NCBI RefSeq assembly: GCF_019904295.1
Contig: NZ_CP065361.1
Location: 1-64,000 of the forward strand
Source: Ruegeria sp. SCSIO 43209
Lineage (GTDB): Bacteria; Pseudomonadota; Alphaproteobacteria; Rhodobacterales; Rhodobacteraceae
DNA: 64,000 nt
Direction of reading: 5' to 3'
How positions within the stretch are numbered: position 1 is the stretch's first letter; the number at the start of each line of letters is the position of its first letter. The notes beneath the pieces are model-generated. The model worked only from the letters and a program-made list of their open reading frames with translations. It had not been told where the DNA came from and did no database searches. Of this stretch, positions 27,941-34,825 are shown piece by piece. The translations under genes were made by a program, and so were the position numbers.

Positions 27941-28696
27941 TTGGGAAGGGTATTCGGAAAAGTCGCACTGGTAACAGGTGGAGCGATGGGCATGGGAAAA
28001 GCCCATTGTGAAACGCTGGCACGTGAAGGTGCGCATGTATTTGTAACCGACCGTGACACGGAAGCGGCTGAAAGCGTAGTGAAAGGTATCATTGAAGCCG
28101 GAGGGAAGGCGGAATTCATTCAACATGACGTGACGCTTGAAGAAGATTGGAAGAATGTCATCTCTACGGTGCAATCAAGTGCTGGTCGGCTTGATGTGCT
28201 AGTGAACAACGCTGGCATTCTCATTCTTAAGCCGCTCCACGAAACCTCGCCTGACGAATTTGACATGACGTTCAACGTCAATGTACGCGGTATTTATCTC
28301 GGCATCCGAGCCGCGGTTCCATTGATGAAAGAGGCCGAAAAGGCATCTATTATCAATATTTCTTCAATCTATGGGATTGTTGGAGCCGCTTCGGCGGGAG
28401 CCTACATTGGATCCAAAGGCGCCGTACGGATGTTGACGAAATCCTGCGCAGTCGACCTGGCTGAAAGTGGCATACGCGTGAATTCGATCCATCCCGGTGT
28501 CATCGATACTCCCATGACAAAAGATCTGCTACACGCCGACGAAGTTACCCGGCAGGCAATTCTGGGGGCGACGCTGCTCAAGCGACCAAGCAAACCTGAA
28601 GAGGTTTCGAATGCGGTCCTGTTCCTCGCATCGGATGAGTCATCGTTCGTTCACGGAGCAGAGATTGTAGTAGATGGCGGTTATACTGCGAATTGA
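27941..28696 (+). CDS. Short-chain dehydrogenase, probable cyclic alcohol dehydrogenase
   Basis: A 251-residue SDR. The TTG at 27941 is chosen because GGGAGAG lies five bases upstream and the protein then begins (M)GRVFGKVALVTGG, as in cyclopentanol dehydrogenase CpnA of Comamonas (recalled). An in-frame ATG at 27920 lacks a ribosome site. Motifs: TGGAMGMGKAH, NNAG, and Ser-Tyr-Lys in INISSIYG and AYIGSKGA; end EIVVDGGYTAN. It would oxidise cyclohexanol or cyclopentanol to the ketone used by the monooxygenase just upstream. Start uncertain, family firm. Confidence 0.88.
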   Translation: MGRVFGKVALVTGGAMGMGKAHCETLAREGAHVFVTDRDTEAAESVVKGIIEAGGKAEFIQHDVTLEEDWKNVISTVQSSAGRLDVLVNNAGILILKPLHETSPDEFDMTFNVNVRGIYLGIRAAVPLMKEAEKASIINISSIYGIVGAASAGAYIGSKGAVRMLTKSCAVDLAESGIRVNSIHPGVIDTPMTKDLLHADEVTRQAILGATLLKRPSKPEEVSNAVLFLASDESSFVHGAEIVVDGGYTAN

Positions 28697-28712
28697 CAGG
28701 GACCCATCCCGA

Positions 28713-28739
28713 GTAACGGCTCGGAATCCGGGCCGTTAC
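28713..28739. terminator. Hairpin between SDR and etfB genes
   Basis: GTAACGGCTCGG, loop AAT, CCGGGCCGTTAC: a 12-bp stem with one mismatch, 16 bases after the SDR stop. No T tract follows. It may be a weak terminator or attenuator separating the ring-cleavage genes from etfBA. Confidence 0.5.
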
Positions 28740-28772
28740 CACCATTGCAAATTTTGAAAACGATAAAAGCCA

Positions 28773-29531
28773 ATGAAAATAATTGCTCCTATAAAACGCC
28801 TAATTGACCACAACGTGAAGGTTCGCGTTAAGGCGGACGGGAGCGGAGTTGATCTCGCGAATGTGAAGATGTCGATGAACCCGTTCGACGAGATTGCGGT
28901 CGAAGAGGCGATCCGGCTGAAGGAAGCGGGCAAGGCGGACGAGGTTGTCGTCGTCTCGATCGGCGTGAAGCAGGCGCAGGAAACGCTGCGCACGGCGCTG
29001 GCGATGGGCGCGGACCGGGCGATCCTGGTTGTGGCCGCCGATGACGTGCACCAGGACATCGAGCCGCTGGCGGTGGCCAAGATCCTGAAGGCCGTGATCG
29101 ACGCCGAGGCGCCGGGCCTGGTGATCGCGGGCAAGCAGGCGATCGACAATGACATGAACGCCACCGGCCAGATGCTGGCGGCGCTGCTGGGCTGGGGCCA
29201 GGCGACCTATGCCTCCGAGGTCGGGATCGAAGGCGATCATGCCGTCGTGACCCGCGAAGTGGATGGCGGGTTGCAGACGATCAAGGTCAAGCTGCCGGCG
29301 ATCGTCACCGCCGATTTGCGCCTGAACGAGCCGCGCTATGCCTCGCTGCCCAACATCATGAAGGCCAAGAAGAAGCCGCTGGATGAGAAGACCGCCGCCG
29401 ATTACGGCGTCGATGTCACCCCGCGCCTGGAGATTGTGAAAACCGCCGAGCCCGCCGCACGGTCGGCAGGCGAGATGGTCGGCTCGGTCGACGAGCTGGT
29501 GTCGAAACTGAAAGAAAAGGGGATCGTGTAA
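28773..29531 (+). CDS. etfB: Electron transfer flavoprotein beta subunit
   Basis: A 252-residue EtfB ([58 protein letters not shown], and the closing [16 protein letters not shown]). With EtfA it carries electrons from acyl-CoA dehydrogenases to ETF-quinone oxidoreductase. Base composition changes sharply inside the gene: the first 15 or so codons are AT-rich like the upstream genes, while the rest is strongly GC-rich with GC third positions. That suggests recombination with a chromosomal copy. It overlaps etfA by one base (TAATG). Confidence 0.95.
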   Translation: MKIIAPIKRLIDHNVKVRVKADGSGVDLANVKMSMNPFDEIAVEEAIRLKEAGKADEVVVVSIGVKQAQETLRTALAMGADRAILVVAADDVHQDIEPLAVAKILKAVIDAEAPGLVIAGKQAIDNDMNATGQMLAALLGWGQATYASEVGIEGDHAVVTREVDGGLQTIKVKLPAIVTADLRLNEPRYASLPNIMKAKKKPLDEKTAADYGVDVTPRLEIVKTAEPAARSAGEMVGSVDELVSKLKEKGIV

Positions 29532-30457
29532 TGGCTGTTCTTCTCCTTGCAGAAATCGCCGGTGGCGCGCTGGCGCTGGACGCCACCGCCAAGGCGGTGA
29601 CCGCTGCCAAATCGCTGGGCGATGTGACCGTTCTGGTTGCGGGCCCTGCTGCTGCGGGTCAGGCCGCGTCGCAGATCGACGGCGTGGCGAAGGTTGTGGT
29701 CGCGGATGACGCGGCCTACGCCAACGGCCTGGCCGAGCCGGTCGCCGATCTGGTGGTCAGCCTGGCAGGCAATTATGAACATATCGTTGCTCCCTCCACG
29801 GCAAGCGCGAAAAACATCCTGCCGCGCGTTGCGGCGCTGCTGGATGTGATGGTTCTGTCGGACGTGACGGCCATCCTGGACGGGTCCACGTTCGAGCGCC
29901 CGATCTACGCGGGCAACGCGATGCAGACGGTAAAGTCCAACGATTCCAAGAAGTTACTGACCGTCCGCACCACCGCCTTCGACGCGGCTGGCCAGGGTGG
30001 CTCGGCCGCCGTCGAGGCCATCGCAGCAGCCGGCAACGCGGGCCTGAGCGCCTGGGTCGAGGACAAGGTCGCGGCGTCGGATCGTCCGGAACTGACCTCG
30101 GCCAAGGTCGTGGTCTCGGGCGGGCGCGGCGTCGGTTCCGAGGAAAATTTCGCGATTATTGAAGCACTTGCGGACAAACTGGGTGCTGCCGTCGGCGCCT
30201 CGCGCGCGGCTGTGGACTCTGGGTTCGCACCGAACGACTGGCAGGTCGGCCAGACCGGCAAGGTCGTGGCGCCCGAGCTGTATATCGCGGTCGGGATTTC
30301 CGGGGCAATTCAACACCTTGCGGGGATGAAGGACAGTAAGGTCATCGTCGCCATCAACAAGGACGAAGAGGCCCCCATCTTCCAAATCGCCGATTACGGC
30401 CTCGTCGCAGACCTCTTCGACGCAGTCCCGGACCTGACAAAGGCACTCAAAGAATGA
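29531..30457 (+). CDS. etfA: Electron transfer flavoprotein alpha subunit
   Basis: A 308-residue EtfA. Domain I begins [20 protein letters not shown]; the FAD domain shows [54 protein letters not shown] and [20 protein letters not shown]. Together with EtfB it accepts electrons from the island's acyl-CoA dehydrogenase. It is GC-rich for most of its length, unlike the thiolase gene that follows with an ATGA overlap. Intact and of normal length. Confidence 0.96.
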   Translation: MAVLLLAEIAGGALALDATAKAVTAAKSLGDVTVLVAGPAAAGQAASQIDGVAKVVVADDAAYANGLAEPVADLVVSLAGNYEHIVAPSTASAKNILPRVAALLDVMVLSDVTAILDGSTFERPIYAGNAMQTVKSNDSKKLLTVRTTAFDAAGQGGSAAVEAIAAAGNAGLSAWVEDKVAASDRPELTSAKVVVSGGRGVGSEENFAIIEALADKLGAAVGASRAAVDSGFAPNDWQVGQTGKVVAPELYIAVGISGAIQHLAGMKDSKVIVAINKDEEAPIFQIADYGLVADLFDAVPDLTKALKE

Positions 30458-31653
30458 CAAACGTCTATATCTGCGATTACATCCGCACACCAATCGGTCG
30501 CTATGGCGGCGCGCTTTCTTCTGTGCGAGCCGACGATCTTGGCGCAATCCCACTCAGGGCCTTGGCCAGCCGAAACCCGGGGCTAGATCTAGCGACCATT
30601 GACGAAGTGATTTTTGGCTGCGCCAACCAAGCGGGAGAGGACAACCGTAATGTTGCTCGCATGTCGCTTCTACTAGCTGGATTTCCGGATTGTGTACCGG
30701 GGACAACAATGAATCGGTTGTGCGGGTCGGGCATGGATGCGATAATCACGGCCGCCCGCGCTATCAAATCAGGAGAGGCCGATCTCATTGTCGCAGGTGG
30801 TGTGGAAAGCATGTCGCGTGCTCCGTTTGTGATGCCAAAAGCTACAACAGTATTCTCGCGCGAGAATAGTGTGGAAGACACCACCATCGGCTGGCGCTTC
30901 GTCAATAGACTGATGAAGAGCCAATACGGCGTCGACAGTATGCCTGAAACGGCCGAAAACGTGGCTGAAGTCTTCGGCATCAACCGCGCCGACCAAGATG
31001 CTTTCGCCCTACATTCCCAGCAAAAGGCGAGCGTTGCTATGGCGAACGGTCGTTTGGCCCGTGAAATTGTCCCGGTAGAGATTCCTCAGCGAAAGGGGGA
31101 GCCAAAGATCGTCGTACAGGATGAACACCCTCGCGCGAGTACGACTTTGGAAGCGCTCGCCCAACTGAAAACTTTCGTAAAAGCGGATGGCACGGTAACC
31201 GCAGGGAATTCTTCAGGCGTGAACGATGGTGCCGCAGCATTGATCCTTGCCACCAGCGACGTCGCAAAAAAATTTGGCCTCACGCCGGTCGCAAGGGTCT
31301 TGGGCGGCGCAACCGCCGGCGTTGCACCGCGCATCATGGGTTTCGGGCCGGCACCGGCGTCGAAAAAGCTGATGGCGCGACTTGGACTGAAACAAGAAGA
31401 CTTCTCGGTGATCGAACTTAACGAAGCCTTTGCTTCGCAGGGTCTGGCCACACTACGGCACCTGGGGATCGCGGATGATGATGCCCGCGTGAACCCAAAC
31501 GGCGGCGCTATTGCTCTCGGCCATCCGCTTGGCATGTCGGGTGCCCGCATCACCGGCTCAGCGATGCTGGACCTCAAACCTGGAGAAAAGTCGTTGTCGA
31601 CCATGTGTATTGGCGTGGGACAGGGAATTGCAATCGCACTCGAAGCTGTCTGA
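30454..31653 (+). CDS. Beta-ketoadipyl-CoA thiolase-like acetyl-CoA acyltransferase
   Basis: A 399-residue thiolase. The nucleophilic Cys is in MNRLCGSGMDA, the active His in NGGAIALGHPLGMSGAR, and the second Cys in STMCIGVGQG. The stretches YICDYIRTPIGRYGGALSSV, IFGCANQAGEDNRNVARMS and TTIGWRFVNRLMKSQYGVDS are those of PcaF/PaaJ-type 3-oxoadipyl-CoA thiolases. It would cleave 3-oxoadipyl-CoA to succinyl-CoA and acetyl-CoA, the last step of the inferred pathway. This assignment is the main argument for a six-carbon ring as substrate. Confidence 0.9.
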   Translation: MTNVYICDYIRTPIGRYGGALSSVRADDLGAIPLRALASRNPGLDLATIDEVIFGCANQAGEDNRNVARMSLLLAGFPDCVPGTTMNRLCGSGMDAIITAARAIKSGEADLIVAGGVESMSRAPFVMPKATTVFSRENSVEDTTIGWRFVNRLMKSQYGVDSMPETAENVAEVFGINRADQDAFALHSQQKASVAMANGRLAREIVPVEIPQRKGEPKIVVQDEHPRASTTLEALAQLKTFVKADGTVTAGNSSGVNDGAAALILATSDVAKKFGLTPVARVLGGATAGVAPRIMGFGPAPASKKLMARLGLKQEDFSVIELNEAFASQGLATLRHLGIADDDARVNPNGGAIALGHPLGMSGARITGSAMLDLKPGEKSLSTMCIGVGQGIAIALEAV

Positions 31654-31764
31654 GGTGCCGTGACAGCCTAAAAATTACCATAATCATGATTACGCGATTA
31701 TTGGTCGACCCCAAATTTTCCGTGTAGAATTCGCCCTCTACCACCTCCCTGTGGGCGATACCCT

Positions 31765-31795
31765 GGCGGTACCGGAACCTCTCTCCGGTGCCGCC
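31765..31795. terminator. Probable terminator after the thiolase gene
   Basis: GGCGGTACCGGA and TCCGGTGCCGCC pair over 12 bp with one G-T, around a 7-base loop, followed by CTTTCCT. It lies 111 bases after the thiolase stop. The stem is strong but the T tract is poor. Confidence 0.5.
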
Positions 31796-31932
31796 CTTTC
31801 CTGAAAGAACGATTGAACGGCCCATAATGTTTGCGAGACGGATCATCACGTGACCTGCGTTTCGGCAGGCATTCCATTCCGGCGATCTCGCGCCATCCCA
31901 AGATTTCTTCTCTGCACTTCCGAATGTAACAT

Positions 31933-31949
31933 ATATCGCGTGGCGATAT
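31933..31949. promoter_or_regulatory. Candidate Xre operator
   Basis: ATATCGC, GTG, GCGATAT: an exact 7+3+7 inverted repeat 27 bases upstream of the Xre-type regulator start. Position and size suggest autoregulation. Confidence 0.5.
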
Positions 31950-31976
31950 TTCGCGCATCGTGTCCGTTTCAACGGC

Positions 31977-32186
31977 ATGAACTTGCGGGACCGTGTAGCA
32001 CTAAACATCCAGGAATTGAGACGCGCCCGCAGCCTCAGCCAGGAGGAGCTTGCTCATCGGGCCGATGTGAGTCGCGGCCATATGGGCAAGCTCGAGAACG
32101 CCAAGTTCGCGGCCTCCCTCGACCTTCTCGAACGTATCGCCAAAGCACTGAACGTAGATCCAGCAGAGCTCTTCACAAAACGCTAG
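31977..32186 (+). CDS. Xre-family transcriptional regulator (69 aa)
   Basis: A single-domain Cro/C1 helix-turn-helix protein: IQELRRARSLSQEELAHRAD, VSRGHMGKLENAKFAASLDL, LERIAKALNVDPAELF. Proteins of this size often control restriction or conjugation genes on plasmids. It sits at the head of the transfer region, so control of the virB genes is a reasonable inference. An exact inverted repeat just upstream is a likely binding site. Confidence 0.88.
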   Translation: MNLRDRVALNIQELRRARSLSQEELAHRADVSRGHMGKLENAKFAASLDLLERIAKALNVDPAELFTKR

Positions 32187-32262
32187 CCAGTTTTTGCCAG
32201 CCCCTGATGCGTCCTGGAGCGGAACGTCTCAAGAGGTAGTCAAATGGAGTGCAGAGAGTTCG

Positions 32263-32463
32263 ATGGGTAAGAAGAAGACAGGCTGGCCCTTCCAGAACGG
32301 GTTTCTGAACGACGGTGCGCAGGAGATTCACCTGTTCACCGATTACCGTTGGAATGATGGCTCGGTGAGCCGCCGCTGGCATGTCGATCCAGAACGCTTT
32401 GATGCTTGTCTGGTCGAGCTTCGCCCAGTTTCCCTGAAGGCATCAGACCGTTCGGATCAGTAG
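32263..32463 (+). CDS. Small hypothetical protein (66 aa)
   Basis: Starts at MGKKKTGWPFQNGFLNDGAQ; an in-frame start at 32194 is possible but has no better ribosome site. The rest (IHLFTDYRWNDGSVSRRWHV, DPERFDACLVEL) shows no recognised domain. It lies 76 bases after the Xre gene in the same direction and its 3' end overlaps the convergent secreted-protein gene by 7 bases. It may be a transfer-region accessory gene. Confidence 0.55.
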   Translation: MGKKKTGWPFQNGFLNDGAQEIHLFTDYRWNDGSVSRRWHVDPERFDACLVELRPVSLKASDRSDQ

Positions 32464-33035
32464 GAGAACCACTCCGAGTGGCCCATGTTGCCCTCGTAGT
32501 CGCCGTATTCAACCATGATACTGCGCAAATAGAAGTACGAGGAACCTCCGCCGGTCGGATAGGCGATCTCCTGACCGCCTTCCGATACGAATGCCTCGGG
32601 CCAGGGCGTGTGGGATCGGTAGACCCGCTGGATGTACCGGCAGGTGCGGTTCTCTCGGTCGCAGGAACGGAGAGACCAGTCCCAATACTGTTCACCTCCC
32701 CTTTCTCTATAGGCTTGACCGGTGAACCAGATCACATGGGTGCGGTTCAGCCATTCGTATTCGGGCAGAGTGGTGTCGAGCTCGCCCTCCCCGCCGGGCC
32801 CGCCCAGCTCGACCGGCACATGTGCGAAGGTGCAGACCCCGAAGGGCGGCAGGCTCGGCCAGGGCGTGATGCGGCGGATCATAGTGCGATAGGCCCGTGC
32901 ACAGACTGCGCTCGGGGGGAAGCCGCCAGCCATGCAGAGCATGATGGCGCAGTCGATGTCATAGGCCTGCGCCTTCCCCGGGGCTCCGAACACCGCCATC
33001 ACCCCCATCGCCGCTGCCATCGCCTGTCGCTTCAT
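32457..33035 (-). CDS. Exported protein linked to the type IV secretion genes
   Basis: A 192-residue protein starting at MKRQAMAAAMGVMAVFGAPG. The basic start and hydrophobic stretch end in AQA, a signal peptidase I site. The mature part is cysteine-containing (YDIDCAIMLCMAGGFPPSAV, CDRENRTCRYIQRVYRS), which suggests disulfides in the periplasm. I recall similar genes beside virB operons on Rhodobacteraceae plasmids, but no function is known. It is divergent from the virB operon across a 132-base AT-rich control region. Confidence 0.75.
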   Translation of the reverse strand: MKRQAMAAAMGVMAVFGAPGKAQAYDIDCAIMLCMAGGFPPSAVCARAYRTMIRRITPWPSLPPFGVCTFAHVPVELGGPGGEGELDTTLPEYEWLNRTHVIWFTGQAYRERGGEQYWDWSLRSCDRENRTCRYIQRVYRSHTPWPEAFVSEGGQEIAYPTGGGSSYFYLRSIMVEYGDYEGNMGHSEWFSY

Positions 33036-33067
33036 GTCGCTCTCCCGCAAAAGTTGCGCAGACTATC

Positions 33068-33095
33068 GCGCAATATGTATTTTTCTGCAATATGT
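33068..33095. promoter_or_regulatory. AT-rich repeat motif in the virB divergent promoter
   Basis: Two direct copies of GCAATATGT (33070-33078 and 33087-33095), 17 bases apart, lie between the exported-protein gene and the virB operon. The 9-base block GCGCAATAT at 33068 recurs exactly at 54901 upstream of the relaxase operon. It could be a shared operator for both transfer transcripts. Confidence 0.45.
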
Positions 33096-33167
33096 CGTAT
33101 TGACTCCATATGACTTTATGGCCTTAGTGTCGTGCAGTAGAAGGGCTCTCGTGGGGAGAGTCCGAAC

Positions 33168-33482
33168 ATGCCGATAGCGCGCAACCAGATCCTGATCACC
33201 ATCGATGGTGTCAAAGACCTGTCCGAACAGGGCATCGCGTTCCGCTGCCGGTATGAACTCGTGGGGTTCACGGACGATGGCAAGCCGCGCTACCAGTGCA
33301 TCTACCTGCGCGAGGGTGAGCCGGAAGCCATTCTGGTCTCGACCCGGATCACCCCGCACGGGCCTGAGCCGCGGTATTTCAACATATGGCCAGGGCTCTT
33401 CAAACATCATCTCGAGTTCGGTGACGGGCGCGATCTGCGCTTTGGTCCTGACTACAGCATCACCCTCGAGGAGCGCGGCTGA
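33168..33482 (+). CDS. Hypothetical protein at the head of the virB operon (104 aa)
   Basis: A 104-residue soluble protein ([20 protein letters not shown], then [20 protein letters not shown]) with a GGGAGAG ribosome site. It is beta-rich with an acidic C-terminus and has no recognised domain. The gene overlaps the predicted virB1 start by about 60 bases, implying co-translation. A longer opposite-strand frame covers the same stretch but has no start site or family support. Confidence 0.65.
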   Translation: MPIARNQILITIDGVKDLSEQGIAFRCRYELVGFTDDGKPRYQCIYLREGEPEAILVSTRITPHGPEPRYFNIWPGLFKHHLEFGDGRDLRFGPDYSITLEERG

Positions 33483-34119
33483 CGTTATCGCCTTCGGCCG
33501 CGACGGCACAGCCCGGACTTCGGGCTGGACCTTTCACGGTGAGCGCCCTGCCTGGGCTGGTTTGGAACATAGCGCTGAAGCCGAGGTCGTTCTGGCCTCG
33601 TTGGACGCCACGCCGCCTTCCAGTCGCGACGACACCCTCTCCCTGATCCGCACGACTGCCGTCCGCCACCAGGGGAACCGTGCCCTGCGGCAGGTCAGCC
33701 TTGATGCGGACGACTGGCAAATTCTGTTCCGCGCCCTGGTCGAGGCTGAAAGCAGCTACAACCCGACCGCCGTCAGCCCGAAGGATGCCTATGGTCTTGG
33801 CCAGCTGATGCCAGACACGGCCCGCGGCCTCGGAGTCGATCCGCGCGATCCCTCCCAGAACCTCGATGGCGCGGCGCGCTATCTGCTCGCGCAGCTCGCC
33901 ACGTTCAAGGACATCGACCTGGCGCTCGCAGCCTATAATGCCGGGCCGCACCGCGTGATCGAGTATTCAGGCGTCCCGCCTTTCACCGAGACCCGCGACT
34001 ATATCGCGCGCATCCATCGGATCCGGTCCCGGCTGGCAGGTAAGCCTGTTTCCGCTCCGGACATCCGCGTCGCAGACGGTGTTCCAGCCCGCGCGCCCGT
34101 CCTCATCGATCTTCAGTAA
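33421..34119 (+). CDS. virB1: VirB1-like lytic transglycosylase
   Basis: A 232-residue protein. The GTG at 33421 is chosen because it gives a short signal peptide ([19 protein letters not shown]) before [10 protein letters not shown], matching the usual form of these enzymes; no ATG gives this. The SLT domain has the catalytic Glu in [21 protein letters not shown], then [18 protein letters not shown] and [20 protein letters not shown]. It opens peptidoglycan for assembly of the type IV secretion channel. It overlaps the preceding gene. The start is weakly supported, the domain strongly. Confidence 0.85.
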   Translation: MTGAICALVLTTASPSRSAADVIAFGRDGTARTSGWTFHGERPAWAGLEHSAEAEVVLASLDATPPSSRDDTLSLIRTTAVRHQGNRALRQVSLDADDWQILFRALVEAESSYNPTAVSPKDAYGLGQLMPDTARGLGVDPRDPSQNLDGAARYLLAQLATFKDIDLALAAYNAGPHRVIEYSGVPPFTETRDYIARIHRIRSRLAGKPVSAPDIRVADGVPARAPVLIDLQ

Positions 34120-34135
34120 AACAAGGAAACTTCGC

Positions 34136-34416
34136 ATGCTCCGACATCGCCTCAGCGCGCCTCTGCCTGTCGCCACAACCTTGGCGGCTTTCGCAACGCC
34201 AGCCCTCGCGCGAAGACTTGTCACCGATCCAGACCATGCTGGAAACCGTTGAGGCTGCCCTGACCGGTCCGATCGGATCGCGGTCGCCACGCTCGCGGTC
34301 ATCGGCCACCGGTTTCATGTGCATGATGGGGCGGCTCAACTGGGGCTGGTTTGCCTCGGTCATCATCGGGATCGTGCTGATCTCCGGCCGGCACCATCGT
34401 TGACGGCTTCTCCTGA
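34136..34416 (+). pseudogene. virB2: VirB2-like pilin, several frameshifts
   Basis: An ATG with an AAGGAA site begins MLRHRLSAPLPVATTLAAFA, a signal peptide ending at ALA. The pilin then continues in another frame as SPIQTMLETVEAALTGPIG, shifts within the next 40 bases (a frame reading IAVATLAVIA), returns for TGFMCMMGRLNWGWFASVII, and shifts again before the end (VDGFS, stop at 34414-34416). At least four single-base indels in 281 bases would have to be corrected to give a normal 93-residue pilin. Hydrophobic segments and position before virB3 identify it. Broken gene or local sequence error. Confidence 0.7.
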
Positions 34417-34546
34417 GAAGAGGCCCGATTGATGACTTCCCTGCAATCTCGCATCCTACGGTCGCCTCGAACGCGTTGTGCTTCGCAAACGCTGCCTCGA
34501 GCCGACCTGCGGATTCATTTTCATCGTTAAGCAGGGAAGCATCGAA

Positions 34547-34825
34547 GTGGCAGAACGATCCCCCCTTTTTCTGGGCCTCGCCCGACCGCCCAAGTATCTG
34601 GGCCTCCCTGTCGGATACCTCGTGGTGCTGGCGACCGGGGTCGTTCTGCCGTTCATCTGGACCAAGTCCATGGTCTTCTTCCTGATCGGCCTCGTCGCCT
34701 ATCCGATCCTCTGGTTCGTCGCCGACCGCGAGCCGCATTTCTTCGAGGTCCTGCGCGTTTCCTACGGCTCGGTGCGCCCGACGAAGAACCGCGCCCTGCA
34801 TGGAGGCGACAGCTTTGGCGCTTGA
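34547..34825 (+). CDS. virB3: VirB3-like inner membrane protein
   Basis: A 92-residue protein from a GTG with an AGGGAAG site (ERSPLFLGLARPPKYLGLPV, then two hydrophobic segments GYLVVLATGVVLPFIW and MVFFLIGLVAYPILWFVA). The end PHFFEVLRVSYG is typical of VirB3. It works with VirB4 at the inner membrane base of the channel. Its 3' end overlaps virB4 by 26 bases. Confidence 0.88.
   Translation: MAERSPLFLGLARPPKYLGLPVGYLVVLATGVVLPFIWTKSMVFFLIGLVAYPILWFVADREPHFFEVLRVSYGSVRPTKNRALHGGDSFGA

Larger units (their letters stand above)
31654..31976. other. Intergenic region between catabolic island and transfer genes
   Basis: No gene is supported. It holds a strong hairpin (31765-31795) and, further right, a short inverted repeat (31933-31949) just upstream of the Xre gene. 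The base composition changes here from island to plasmid backbone, so the island's right border probably falls within it. No insertion sequence end was recognised. Confidence 0.5.

Noticed and set aside
31574..32008. 144-residue minus-strand frame after the thiolase gene
   Set aside because: It overlaps the thiolase end and the Xre operator and has no start signal or family feature.
33063..33509. 148-residue minus-strand frame opposite the first virB-operon gene
   Set aside because: No ribosome site, and it would run through the shared divergent promoter; the plus-strand gene has a good site and fits the operon.
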